NCBI GenBank assembly: GCA_023376005.1
Contig: CM042147.1
Coordinates: 115,606,012-115,670,011, forward strand
Direction of reading: 5' to 3'
Source of the DNA: Doryteuthis pealeii
Taxonomy: Eukaryota > Mollusca > Cephalopoda > Myopsida > Loliginidae
Length of the DNA: 64,000 nt
In this document: positions 9,894-20,540 of the stretch, in pieces
Position numbering within the stretch: the first letter of the stretch is position 1
How the letters are laid out: each line of letters begins with the position of its first letter
Position numbers and translations under genes: made by a program
Notes under the pieces: model-generated
Told to the model about the DNA's origin: nothing
Seen by the model: the letters and a program-made list of their open reading frames with translations, nothing else
Database searches by the model: none

Positions 9894-9925
9894 TCTACGT
9901 AGGGTGCGATATTTGCCGAGTTCGC

Positions 9926-10059
9926 TTGTCATGATTATTTTCCAATAATTATTGAATTTTATATGATATGCGCATTGTAATTGCCTTCAAAGCAAAAAAA
10001 TATAAATAATATATATATATATATGAGAAGTAAACAAACAGATGATGTGTTTTGATATG
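9926..10059. other. AT-rich spacer with TA run
   Basis: Contains ATTGTAATTGCCTTCAAA, which recurs near 63193, and a TA run near 10008-10024. Confidence 0.4.
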
Positions 10060-10127
10060 GTTTTTTTTAGCTGACAATTTTTTTTTTTCGAATCACACAC
10101 AAAGCGGTCTTCCTGTCTATAGTATAG

Positions 10128-10169
10128 CTCTGCTGATGAGGCCTAATAGGCTGAAATGTAGATACAAAG
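10128..10169 (+). ncRNA. Hammerhead ribozyme, copy 1
   Basis: CTCTG / CTGATGA (10133-10139) / GGCC-TAATA-GGCT / GAAA (10153-10156) / TGTAGATA / CAAAG. The core is intact. Stem I has one mismatch (CTCTG with CAAAG), stem III is A-U/U-A, and the triplet is AUA with cleavage predicted after A10164. Confidence 0.75.
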
Positions 10170-10317
10170 ATTGATTTTTCTCGATTTGTTTAGCCTTGCA
10201 TTTGAATAGGTATTCCTGCCTAATTCATTAATCATTAATTAATTAATTTTCAAAAATGAGGTACGACTTCAATTTTTTTTTTCGAATCACACAACAAAGC
10301 GGTCTTCCTGTCTATAG

Positions 10318-10359
10318 CTCTGCTGATGCGGCCTAATAGGCTGAAATGTACATACAGAG
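10318..10359 (+). ncRNA. Hammerhead ribozyme, copy 2, A9 mutated
   Basis: CTCTG / CTGATGC (10323-10329) / GGCC-TAATA-GGCT / GAAA / TGTACATA / CAGAG. Stem I is five perfect pairs and stem III is the palindrome ATGTACAT, but the last core base A9 is C. Copies 1 and 2 together imply an intact ancestral ribozyme. Confidence 0.75.
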
Positions 10360-10484
10360 ATTGATTTTTCTCGATTTTTTTAGCCTTACATTTAAATAGG
10401 TATTCCTGCCTAATTCATTAATCATTAATTAATTAATTTTCAAAAATGAGGTACGACTTCAATTATGCACATATTCTCCCAAAA

Positions 10485-10490
<6 letters not shown>

Positions 10491-10515
<25 letters not shown>

Positions 10516-10952
10516 ATGTGTGTATTGGTTTTAAAACCTTAAAATTCCATTAGACATTCAATAAAAATGAATTAAAGACAATTTCATGCACAAACAATTA
10601 CATGTACAATCACATACACACAATTACAAGAACAAATACATACACACACGTAGATGTATATTCACGTAATTAGAAGAACACTCGCATACACACTAGTACA
10701 AGAACAAAACATGCTGGAAGTTACCTGTATGTTGAATTTCCTGGTAACTCATTTTCATATGGTCTGGTTTAAATTGTAGTAGATGATTACGTTGTTGGCT
10801 CTGTGTCCTTTGGCAGTGGAGAGATGTGCTGCTTTAATGTCATCTTGGCTATGAAGTGTTTTTAAAATTTTCAACCCCTGAATTCACGAGGGTGCTACTC
10901 TCTACCATGGCAATCTAAAGATTAAGCAATTGTCCTTTTCTTATTATATATA
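10491..10952. other. Spacer with CA-rich tract
   Basis: A TA run lies at 10493-10516 and a degenerate CACATACAAGAACAA-type tract at 10580-10710. No gene is recognised. Confidence 0.5.
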
Positions 10953-11606
10953 CTAGCAAATATATGCACCCTCCGGGTGCAAGTATTTAAGTTTTAATGT
11001 AATAAAATATTGTATTAAATTAGAAAGGCTAATGAAACTAAATAAGAATACAGATAAAAAGATTTGAAACAGAGGGAGTATAATAAAAGATTTGAAACAG
11101 AGGGAGTATAATAAAAAATGGAACAACTGAAACTTACTCTTCCATCACTCTCGTCTTTCATTGTTATTTTTTCTAATTTAAGTATTTAGTTATAAGAGGA
11201 AGTAAAGAATAAAATGACAGTTATTTATCTTGTTAATGGATTCAATTTAAGATTCATTGAAGAGATTTTTGCTTATATTCATTAAAATAAAACCAAACAG
11301 TTAGAAATCAATAATACTAAGCACATATTTATTAAATTCGATTTTTTAATATTAATATGCAAATTAGCCTTCCCGTTTACACTATAAACCGCTATTTTGT
11401 TGTATATATAAATACAATTGCATGTTGTCAGTATGTAGACATAGTCAACAGTATTAATAATGTAAGACAATTTTATTAATAATTGAGGTTTAGATAAAAA
11501 TAAAATCATCGAGAATGTGATGTCAATAACTAAGAGAATTGTGACTTGAGTAGGAATATAGTTTCGGTTACAGACAGAAAAACACACAATCTCCATTATA
11601 ATAAGA
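10953..11606 (-). mobile_element. Non-autonomous Helitron
   Basis: On the minus strand the element starts with TC after an A (TCTTATTATAATGGAGATTG) and ends ATATATTTG-CTAG before a T. A perfect 6-bp hairpin GCACCC-GGA-GGGTGC lies 9 bases before the CTAG (10966-10980). The 5' end resembles the Helitron copies at 38.2 and 52.1 kb. No Rep/helicase coding is visible; the open frame at 11282-11596 is not recognisable. Confidence 0.75.
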
Positions 11607-11621
11607 TATATTTATATATTT

Positions 11622-11909
11622 ACCAACCCCTCCGCACGAGCAGGATACGACACAAAGTCAATTTCTTAAGTGGAGTTTAATAGGTCTGAATTCAGAGTTT
11701 TCCATCTCCTAGACTGGTTACCTAGCCATGGTTAAAGAACCCAGTCTGCCCTGCTATTTGCCCATAGCTAGAGGGAGAGTAGGATTCATACCTTTCCCAA
11801 GGGTATTAGCACTAAGTGAAATACAATTACCACGTCCAGGATTTGAACTCGGGGTGATGAGTCCATTTCCCATGACTTTAACCATTACACTACGCGCTTC
11901 CTTCCTTCC
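11622..11909 (-). mobile_element. SINE-B, full length
   Basis: Minus orientation with head GAAGCGCGTAGTGTAATGG and B-box GAGTTCAAATCC (11834-11848). The tail ends GGAGGGGTTGGTAAATATA. The open frame on the opposite strand is part of this SINE. Confidence 0.9.
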
Positions 11910-11935
11910 CGCTTACCCTTATATAAGAATAGATG

Positions 11936-12625
11936 TGTAGCGATTGTCTGCCCCTGCTGGGATGGACTTGGGTTCAAAAGGGTTATCTTCCCTTACTGCG
12001 AGGGTTTCACCAATAGGTGGCTGGGTATTTAAACATCGGCCCGGGAATTTCTTATTCTCTTTCTCTTGGTTTAGCATCCACGAAACGTGGGCTAGATGCC
12101 TGTGTCTCTGTCCATTAAATGGGAGGGGGCTTCCCTCTCTAATTATCTAACAAAATTCACCTCTACCAAAGACACTGTAACACTTGTGAAGATCTTAAAA
12201 GAAATAAGGTCGTCGTCCTTTACTCCCTCGCCACTGTTCTTTTATACTCGGTCTGGCCGAGACGTCAAAACTCTCGTTTCGCCAGCTACGAGACTTGCCA
12301 CTATAAATTGCCTCCTCAAGGACACTTACGATTTTTACCGCCACAACTAGTCGGACTTGTCACAGGTTTTTTTTTCTGCCCACATGTGCAACATGCCACC
12401 CGCTGTCTCTTCGATCGACGGACCATTGTTGGCTCATCACAGGTTCGTGAATTTTGCCCTTCTATCTCACTACACCCTCCCCAACTATCAGTAAGTGACT
12501 CACTTATTCTTCATGGACTCTTTCTCACTTTGTTAGAACTTTAATCCTATCTGTTTCTGTATCATTTTATATATGTCATTTGTCCATGTGCTCAGACAAT
12601 AAAGTCTGTATTTGTTATTATATGT
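11936..12625 (+). other. Possible LTR-like or retroposed sequence with poly-A signal
   Basis: It begins TGTAGCGATTG and contains a TATTTAAA motif (about 12028-12035) and an AATAAAG signal near 12598-12604 followed by TCTGTATTTGTTATTA. A related TCAGACAATAAA segment lies inverted near 12820. The composition is more GC-rich than its flanks. I could not find a clean CA terminus or a target duplication, so assignment as an LTR is tentative. Confidence 0.35.
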
Positions 12626-12860
12626 ATCTCTTTGTTTGGATTATTTATGCATATATATGTACCTACATTGGAAGGTTACTCTTAGCCTTCTAACATATGA
12701 TAAGAACCATACATTATATTCTTAAAGATGCATTAAAGAATGATGGTTGGTTAACTTAAACGGTATAATATATGCAGAACAATTGCCAATGAAGTGATTA
12801 CAAATACATTTTATTGTCTGAGCAAACTCAGCGGAACTAATACAAAACAGAATAAGTAGA

Positions 12861-13110
12861 AAGTGAAGTCGTCGGGGTGGCCTAAAGTTGGCATTAGCCA
12901 GACAATCAAGGGAGTCTATCCCCTTTTCACTAGCACTAGATGGAGGAGACTGTTTTTGCGTCTGAGGTGAAGCACCACACCTACCATCAACTCCTTACTT
13001 TACCGCACAGATCCCTGTGCTACTCATATGTGAGTTGGCAAGGGCTGGTATCGAACTAGGAACCTCGTGGTTTCTAGCCTAACACTCAACCGACTGAGCT
13101 AAGCCGGCTC
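12861..13110 (-). mobile_element. SINE-A, near full length
   Basis: Minus orientation, with head at about 13040-13110 and tail at 12861. Confidence 0.9.
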
Positions 13111-13980
13111 ATGAAATAGAATAGAAGAATATAAAGAAGAGCTTAAACAAAGTGTATCGAATAAATGTCCTAATAAGAAAAGAGTGTGAATAAAGAATAA
13201 AGTCATTTACTGGTTTGGAAAGGCTCCCAGGTATCAGGTAGCTGGAATGTCTATAGGGATAGATGAAGCATACCCTGTCCTAATAGACAGGAAACATAAC
13301 TGCTGTGTTACCTCTGATGGCTGGAGGGTTTAAGAGAAAGGGTTTCACTTTGGTGGTACTGTCTTTAATACTACCGGCTGCAACAACACCTCGTTACCTA
13401 ATGGAAAAACCATACCAAGTAAGGAAAATAATCCCAAAAATAGGTCGAGAAGGGGTTCTGAGACTGTCATGTGACGCCCTACAGGATATACAAATCATCA
13501 AAGGGAGATAATTATTTGTTTTGTCCTTACAGATTTATTGAATGTGAGTCTTTTGACTTGCTTATCAAATCAGGATGAGTACGGTGCATTCTTACAATAT
13601 AGGTAATATGGTTCTTGAGAGAAGAGAAATGGGCATGATGGTTTGGAATGACGAACCGATATAGGCTAAGAATATAAACAATTGTTGGCTAAACATGGAG
13701 GAACATGTTTAAGAATGCATCCATCTCTTTTATTTGCCGATCCTTGGTGTATTTGGAAGTTCCTCAGATGAAAACAAGATTAACAAGATTTCTCTTTCAC
13801 GAGAAAAGATGACTGAAACTTCAATGGGGCCTAATTATACAGAAATTGATATGGATATTGAACTTGTAACTCAAATAGAAAACGAGAAACAAGTCTTGCA
13901 GGCAATGATATAGGACAACAGCAAAACTATGAAAGGGACAAGTAAACTGTCTAAGCAAAAATCAGTTCCTAAAACTAGAC
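13111..13980. other. Spacer with no recognised feature
   Basis: Both strands were read. Open frames are at most about 68 codons with no recognisable motif, and I found no repeat match to the rest of the window. Confidence 0.5.
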
Positions 13981-14640
13981 AGTAAGTAAAGTTGCCGGGG
14001 TGGCCTAAAGTCGGTATCATCCAGACAGTGAGGGAGTCTACACCCTTTTCATTAGGGTAATTTATGAGGAAGTGCGTCCCGGTCTCCTGCCTCAGAAATT
14101 GCTACCCAGTGACTATTAAAATAACGTTCCCAGCTATGTCGTCTCGGTGGTGTTACTTGAAAGAAAACAACCAACTTAGGGCGTTAAATGTATTTTAGAG
14201 AGGGGGGGGTTCTCTTTTTTTTCATAATTCTTATTTATTTATCGTAATTTGTTTAGAAATTTTATTATAGAAATTGTCGTTTGTTTATTTATAGAAATTT
14301 GTCGTAATTCTTGTTTAAATATGAAGATGGATATCTACCTATCTATCTATCTATCTATCTACCTCAATTTGTTCATTTTTTACTTTGTTTATATATATCT
14401 ATCCACCCATCTCCATTTGTTCATATCAAAAAAGAGAAGCCCACCCCCTCTAAAATACATTTAACGCCCTAAGTTGGTTGTTTTCTTTCAAGTAATGTAT
14501 TTGTATAATGCCGAGACGACATAGCTGGGGACGTTATTTTAATAGTCACCGGGTAGCAATTTCTGTGACAGGAGACCGGGACGCACTTCCTCATAAATTA
14601 CCTTCATTAGCACTAGGTTGCTAGACCTATGCAATTTTCA
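13981..14640 (-). mobile_element. SINE-A copy split by a MITE
   Basis: SINE-A sequence runs from 13981 to 14055 (tail side, ending CCTTTTCATTAG) and resumes at 14603 with TTCATTAGCACTAGG. The 547 bases between are the MITE. The head side is lost after about 14630. Confidence 0.85.
14056..14602. mobile_element. MITE with ~150-bp TIRs and 8-bp target duplication
   Basis: It starts GGTAATTTATGAGGAAGTGC and ends with the inverse. The arms remain complementary for about 150 bases (through CAACCAACTTAGGGCG-type sequence). The centre holds an (ATCT)n run (about 14336-14365). The 8-bp duplication TTCATTAG lies at 14048-14055 and 14603-14610. An 8-bp duplication fits hAT, P or Merlin elements; the GG start would suit Merlin, but the superfamily is not settled. 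There is no transposase. Confidence 0.9.
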
Positions 14641-14770
14641 AACCAAGGCAAGAAACCAAGCACTTCATGTCCCCATCAGCCTAACTTAGATATACATGCT
14701 CTGTCTATAATATTGAGCAATATTTACTTATAAATATAGTATAACATATATATATATATATTTATATATG

Positions 14771-15004
14771 TATATAAAGTAAAGTAAAGTCGTCGGGGTG
14801 GCTTAAAGTCGGTATCAGCCAGATAGTGAGGGAGTCTATCCCCTTTTCACTAGCGCTAGACTGAGGAGATTGTTTTGGCGTCTGAGGTGGATTGCCACAC
14901 CTACCATCAGCTCCTCACTTTTACCGCACAGATCCTTATGCTACTCATATGCTGAGTTGGCAAGGACCGGTATGATTCCTGGTCAAATGCTTTACCAACT
15001 GAAT
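14771..15004 (-). mobile_element. SINE-A copy with internal deletion in head
   Basis: Minus orientation. The B-box region is shortened (GGTATGATTCCTGGTCAAATG on plus). Confidence 0.85.
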
Positions 15005-15481
15005 GAATATTTACCACATGTACAGGTTAGGCACAAGGCCCTATTAATATGGTACCACCCGCGAACCGAAGCTCATGGAAGGTGGATGCAAAAAATGCAT
15101 TGATCCCGTCGGCATTCCGCCTCAAGCACCGGCAATAGACCCATCCCTGCCCCTTTAAATCGAGGGGGCAGGTGTTGCCTGGAAGGATGGACCCCTAGGA
15201 TCAATGATGTTAGCTTTTGTAGTCCAGGGCCAAAGCCACCAGACCCTCCAGTTAAAACTGGAGTTTTAATGATTACAGTCAAGTTACGCAGAAAGCACTG
15301 TAGATCACCGAAGTTAAGCAGTGAGGAGACTGTTCAATAATAAATTAAGTGTACATTTAAGTACCAGCAAGTACTGTTAGCAACCTGAGTCCATTGTTTA
15401 TCAAAGTGACTTGATTTGCCATTAAATGACCCATTGAGGGTTGATATGCCATAAAATAAAACAACCAACTAAATAGATAAA
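15005..15481. other. Unclassified repeat-derived sequence
   Basis: The 3' part (about 15404-15470, TTGCCATTAAATGACCC... ATGCCATAAAATAAAAC) matches the tail of the retroposon at 60699-61294 and the SINE at 39350-39545. The segment GATCACCGAAGTTAAGCAG (15305-15323) resembles a stretch of 5S rRNA, but is too short to call. Confidence 0.4.
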
Positions 15482-15744
15482 TAAAGTAAGTAAAATCGTT
15501 GGCGTGGCCTAAAGGCAGTATCAGCCAATCAGCGAGGGAGTCTATCTCCTTTTCACTAGTGCTAGACCAAGGAGATTGTTTTTGCGTCTGAGGTGGAGCA
15601 CCATACCTACCATCAGCTCCTTACTTTACCGCACAGATCCCTGTGATAGAACTCAAGAAAGAATTGAGTTAGCAAGGGCTGATATCAAACTAGGAACCTT
15701 GTGGTTTCTAGCTGAACGCTGAACCGACTGAGCTAACCCAGCCC
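15482..15744 (-). mobile_element. SINE-A, near full length
   Basis: Minus orientation with head at 15665-15744. A short insertion (AACTCAAGAAAGAATTG on plus) replaces the usual ACTCATACGCTG segment. Confidence 0.9.
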
Positions 15745-16466
15745 TCAGATATAAGCTCTCTGAAGATAAAACCAACTGCATATGATATATCATAAATGTA
15801 TTAACAAAAATATTACATGTGTAATATCATTTTGCCTTTTTTATTGATCCTCATTATGTTACTACTTTTCGACTTAGACAAAAATTTGACCTGAAATAAC
15901 CGATTGAATTAATTTTAATTTGTATTCAAAATGAAAAACATGGAAAAATGGGCATCCTATAAGATACATAGGGGTGGGAAGACTTTCAGACCACCCTGTA
16001 TTTTTGGCAGGATCAATCAAGCCTGGATAGGCTGTTGTAAAATTGTTGATTTTGTCGTTTCTTTAAAAAAATGTTTAAGGAAAAAGATTTTGAAGAAAAA
16101 AAAAGAAGCAAACAAAAGATGAAGGAAATAGGATTTTTCTTGAAGAAAATCAGAGTTTTCCTCTAATTTTTTCTTCTTTTCCAATTTTCTAATCACTAAT
16201 CTCCTATCATGGTGGATTTTTTTTGTTGTTTTTTGATTTTTTTAAATTTATTTACTGAATTTTTTTTTTCTTTTTTGACAAGAGATTTTATTTTGGTTCT
16301 AGAGTAATTTTTATTTTTATTTTGGTTCTAGAGTATTTTTCTTATTTCAGTTCTAGAGTACCTGCAGGATAAACCAACCTTATTCTTTTTTTAGTGTGGT
16401 TAGCAGGGCAGAAAAAAAAGCACTTAAAAAAAAAATTTCAAAGGATAATCCCAAAGAAATACGGAA
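15745..16466. other. AT-rich spacer
   Basis: Homopolymer-rich. A TTTATTTTGGTTCTAGAGTA phrase is repeated near 16290-16345. No gene is recognised. Confidence 0.5.
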
Positions 16467-17062
16467 TCAAAAACCCACAAGACAAAAAAAATCCCCCTCC
16501 AAAAAACAAAGAATTCTTTCTTGAGTTCTAACACAGAACTTTCTATCGTTATCTAATCCCAAAGTCTTCACTAAGATTCTTATCAAAGTTTTGGGAACCA
16601 TGTCTCTTGGATTCTGGACATTTTGCTATCCTGCCAGCAACAAGTTTCACTTGATGCCAAATATTTGGTATCTTGATCTTGTATTCTTCAAGATTCCAAC
16701 TTATTTATTTTCTTTTTCTTTTAATTTTACTTTTTATTTATTTATTTTTTAATTTAATTTTGTTTACAAAGTTCTACGTTCCACACAGAAGACACCTTCA
16801 GGTCAAGTATGCAAATACAATGCATTATAACAGAACTTTCAATGACATGCCAGTAATGTTAAGAATTCTTCATAAATTATAGTCTAGTATTTTTACTTAT
16901 ATAATGATCTAAAATGCTATTACCTTTGGGAAAGGTTTGGTTTGGTTTGTTTTAATAATAATCTTATTAAAGACTTTGGGATTAGATAACAATAGAAAGT
17001 TCTGTGTTAGAACTGTTTTTGGGGGGGATTTTTTTTTTTTGTCTTGCGGGTTTTTGATTCCT
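16467..17062. repeat. Inverted repeat, ~100-bp arms
   Basis: The left arm (about 16467-16575) reads GGAATCAAAAACCC...AACACAGAACTTTCTAT...CCCAAAGTCTT, and the right arm (about 16966-17062) is its reverse complement. The arms are separated by about 390 bases with no protein motif. It may be a foldback/MITE; the termini and target duplication are unclear because a retroposon tail abuts the right arm. Confidence 0.7.
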
Positions 17063-17325
17063 TTTGTTTTGTTTTACGGCATATCAGTCTCGGTGGGTCA
17101 GTTAATGCCGACAAAGTTGTGAAATAAATTCATTCTTAATGCATAATACAATTCTGTTTATAAACTCATGTTTTTCTATTCAACCCATGGATGGGACCCT
17201 AACAGGTACTACCACTCTGAGTCAGAGTGGATCAGGGAGCAATGGTGATGAAGGGGTGCTCCACATTACCCAAAACTCCAGAACTGGAACCTTACCATCA
17301 GATAGAGTTTAATGTCATTCCCATT
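17063..17325 (-). mobile_element. R-C retroposon, 3' fragment
   Basis: Reverse complement of the 3' 260 bases of the 596-bp element at 60699-61294: tail TTTGTTTTGTTTTACGGCAT on plus, then ACCCATGGATGGGACCC and the CCATTGCTCCCTGG-type segment. Confidence 0.8.
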
Positions 17326-17557
17326 TAAGAATCTGTGTTATGTCTCAAAGATACATGATTCAAAGTTAACTGACCTGAAAAAATGTAAAAGTTTTTAGAT
17401 AAAATAACTGATGCATTATATCTTTTATTCATTAATATACCAACACTGAAAATTTCATTAAATTCAGTTAATTCTCTGATTTTTGGGGTTTTTTTTCGGC
17501 GGGGTGACATAAGATGGTGGAATTTATGTCCATTAAGTTTGATTTAACCAAAAAATG

Positions 17558-18034
17558 GGTAATTTATGAAGAAGTGCGTCCCGGTCTCCTGCCTCAAAAA
17601 TTGCTGCCCGGTGATTACTAAAATAACGACCCCAGCTATGGTGTTACTTGAAAGAAAACAACCAACTTAGGGCGTTAAATGTATTTTTTTTTGGGGGGCT
17701 TCTTTTTTTTGTCGTAATTCTTATTTATTTATCGTAATTTGTCGTAATTCTTATTTATTTATAGAAATTTGTCGTAATTCTTGTTTAGATATGAAGATGG
17801 ATATCTATCTATATCTATCTATCTATCTATCTACCTCAATTTGTTCAATTTTTTTACTTTGTTTGATAAATAAGAATTATGACAAAAAAAGAAGTCCCCC
17901 CCCCCCCAATACATTTAACACCCTAAGTTGGTTGTTTTCTTTCAAGTAACACCATAGCTGGGGTCATTATTTTAGTAGTCACCGGGCAGCAATTTTTGAG
18001 GCGGAGACCGGGACGCACTTCCTCATAAATTACC
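17558..18034. mobile_element. MITE, second copy with 8-bp target duplication
   Basis: Same termini and arms as the MITE at 14056-14602. The duplication AAAAAATG lies at 17550-17557 and 18035-18042. The centre again holds an (ATCT)n run (about 17803-17832). Confidence 0.9.
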
Positions 18035-18042
18035 AAAAAATG

Positions 18043-18486
18043 ACTATCTGGAGATGATATACCATATTTGATAGCATATAATAGAACTGACCTTCTCTCT
18101 TTTTCCAAAATGTGGCTTAAAACATATCGTCTGTGTCTTATATGCAAAGTTGATGTATCACGTAGACTAATATTTACTGAGACACTGTAGATTGTTACTG
18201 ATATTGTACCAAGCCCATCTTCATTTTATTGAAATATCAAATGTAAACAAAAGGAAGTTATGCCATCAAATCTTGTAAATACATATTAGAATAACAGAAT
18301 CAACTATGCTGTCTTGTTCATTATTCAAATATTGATTTCCTACAGACATCTTTTTCAATATAAGTTGCATCATTTCTGTTTGAAACTAGCATAGTACCCC
18401 CCACCCGCAAAAATGATAGGATTATCTAAATGTGGAATGGAATGTAAAACTAAGATTAGAGGATTGGTGTATTCAGCCTAGAATGA
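18043..18486. other. Spacer with no recognised feature
   Basis: AT-rich, with no gene motif on either strand. It ends where the minisatellite begins. Confidence 0.5.
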
Positions 18487-19912
18487 AATAGACAATCACT
18501 TCTGTGACTGGGATTGAACTGTAGTATCACTCTGACTGGGATTGTATCACTCTGACTGGGATTGGACATAGTATCATTCTGACTAGGATTGGAGTGTAGT
18601 ATCACTCTGACTAGGATTGGACTATAGTATCACTGACTGGGATTGAACTATAGTATCTCTCTGATTGGATTGGAGTGTAGTATCACTCTAACTAGGATTG
18701 ACTATAGTATCACTGACTGGGATTGGACTATAGTATACACTCTGACTGGATTGGAGTGTAGTATCACTCTGACTGGGATTGGACTGGTATTGGACTATAG
18801 TATCAATCTCAGACTAGGATTGGAGTGTAGTATCACTTTGACTGGGATTGGAATATAGTATCACTTTGACTCAGATTGGACTATAGTATCACTCTGACTA
18901 GGATTGGAGTGTAGTATCACTGACTCAGATTGGACTATAGTATTGATCTGACTGGGATTGGACTATAGTATCACTCCGACTCGGATTGGAGTATAGTATC
19001 ACTCTGGACTATAATATCACACTGACTCACTGACTGGGATTGGACTATAGTATTGCTCTGACGGGATTGGACTATAGTATCACTGACTGGGATTGGACTA
19101 TAGTATTGCTCTGACTGGGATTGGACTATAGTATCACTGACTGATTGGACTATAGTATTGCTCTGACTGGGATTGGACTATAGTATCACTGACTGATTGG
19201 ACTATAGGCTCTGACTGGGATTGGACTATAGTATCACTGACTGGGATTGGACTATAGTATTGCTCTGACTGGATTGGGGTATTCACTGACTGGGATTGGA
19301 CTATAGTATTGCTCTGACTGGGATTGGACTATAGTATCACTGACTGGATTGGACTATAGTATTGGACTTGGACTATAGTATCACTGACTGGGATTGGACT
19401 ATAGTATCTGGACTGGACTGGGTTGGACTATAGTATCACTGACTGGGATTGACTATAGTATTGCTCTGACTGGATTGGACTATAGACTGGACGGATTGGA
19501 CTATAGTATCACTGGACTGACTATGGACTATAGTATCACTGACTGGATTGGACTATGTATCTGACTGGACATAGTACTGACTGGGATTGGACTATAGTAC
19601 TGACTGTGGACACTCTGACTGGATTGACTATAGTATCTGACGGGATTGGACTATAGTATCACTGACCTACTTGACTGGGATTGGATAGTATCACTGACTA
19701 GTACTGACTGGGATTGGACTATAGTATCACTCACTCTGGATTGGACTATAGTATACTCACTCTGACTGGATTGACTCGGATTGACTATAGTATAGTATTG
19801 CTCTGACTGGGATTGGACTATAGTATCACTGACTGGGATTGGACTATAGTATCACTGACTCGGATTGGACTATAGTATTGCTCTGACTCAGATTGGAGTA
19901 TAGAGTATGACT
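18487..19912. repeat. Minisatellite, unit about 28-33 bp
   Basis: The phrase GACTGGGATTGGACTATAGT recurs several dozen times, followed by ATCACT or ATTGCTCT. Higher-order alternation of the two endings is visible from 19030 to 19450, and many units are truncated. Confidence 0.95.
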
Positions 19913-20098
19913 GACTTAAAAAGGAACAATGGTGGATCTACAGTGAAACTAAGCTTAAGCTTCAAGGCCCCTAATCTTGTTGGGCCCTAAAGTAACTTCT
20001 TTTCTAATGTATGGATTTTTTAACAAAATTAATGGATAATATATTAATATTTTGAAGGCCAATACAATGCGTATGAAAAATAAAAACAAAAAGTTGTT

Positions 20099-20147
20099 AT
20101 TTTTGTCTTATCGATTTCGAAGCATGAACTTCATCATCAGAGTTTAT
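20099..20147 (-). ncRNA. Hammerhead ribozyme-like motif
   Basis: Minus strand: CTGATGA (20134-20140), stem II GAAG...CTTC, GAAA (20115-20118), palindromic stem III ATCGAT, triplet ATA, with the cut between 20109 and 20108. The core is intact, but stem I has only two clear pairs. Confidence 0.55.
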
Positions 20148-20493
20148 TTTCAGAAATGGACGTGCTTACATTTTATTTGTGTGGTTATAATTTCTTTTTT
20201 ATTTCATTTTCCTCTCCTTTTTTTTCTCTTTCTTCTTCTCCTCCTTTATGAATGAAATGGGCGAATAACTGTAATTTCTTATTTCTCTCTTTTTTTTTTT
20301 TAATGTTTGTTGAGAACAAATGTATCTAATATTGTCTGTCATCCGGTCAATGTGTTCCAAGTTTGTTGCCATGTCAAAATTAAAAATTAAAAAAAAAAAA
20401 ATAAATTAAAAATAAAAAAAAGGAGAGGAAAAGGAAATAAGAAGGGAAATTATAACCACACAAAGAAAAACATAAGCACGTCCATTTCTGATA

Positions 20494-20540
20494 CGAAACT
20501 CTGATGATGAAGTTCATGCTTCAAAATCGATAAGAAAAAA
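20494..20540 (+). ncRNA. Hammerhead-like motif, G12 mutated
   Basis: CTGATGA (20501-20507), stem II TGAAG...CTTCA, then AAAA instead of GAAA (20523-20526), then TCGATA. It is the inverted partner of the motif at 20099-20147 and probably inactive. Confidence 0.55.

Larger units (their letters stand above)
9655..9925 (+). mobile_element. Dimeric tRNA-like/hammerhead element, 173-bp unit
   Basis: Two direct copies of a block beginning GGAAATC(G/A)TAAGTATACATCG lie 173 bases apart and continue past the ribozyme to ATATTTGCCGAGTTCGC. The segment between the ribozymes (about 9752-9832) looks tRNA-like: GGGGTAGAGTCTCTG resembles an A-box and CTGGTTTCAATTTC a B-box. Cutting at both predicted sites would release a 173-nt monomer (9715-9887). 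The design resembles schistosome SINE-like hammerhead repeats and animal retrozymes, which are small tandem elements with type I hammerheads. No protein frame is present. Confidence 0.7.
10060..10490 (+). mobile_element. Dimeric hammerhead element, 190-bp unit
   Basis: Two near-identical direct copies run from TTTTTTTTTCGAATCACAC through AAAGCGGTCTTCCTGTCTATAG, the hammerhead, and on to CAAAAATGAGGTACGACTTC; the hammerhead cores are 190 bases apart. The left end (10060-10080) also contains an inverted piece of the related element at 53080-53110. The AGGTA(C/T)GACTTCAATTA end segment is shared with 53047-53064, so these belong to one family. No protein frame is present. Confidence 0.7.

Noticed and set aside
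11728..11940. 70-codon frame repeated near 32685-32897 in another orientation
   Set aside because: Both are translations of SINE-B copies, so the apparent protein conservation is just repeat homology.
15295..15335. 5S rRNA-like fragment
   Set aside because: Only about 20 bases resemble 5S and there is no internal control region around them.
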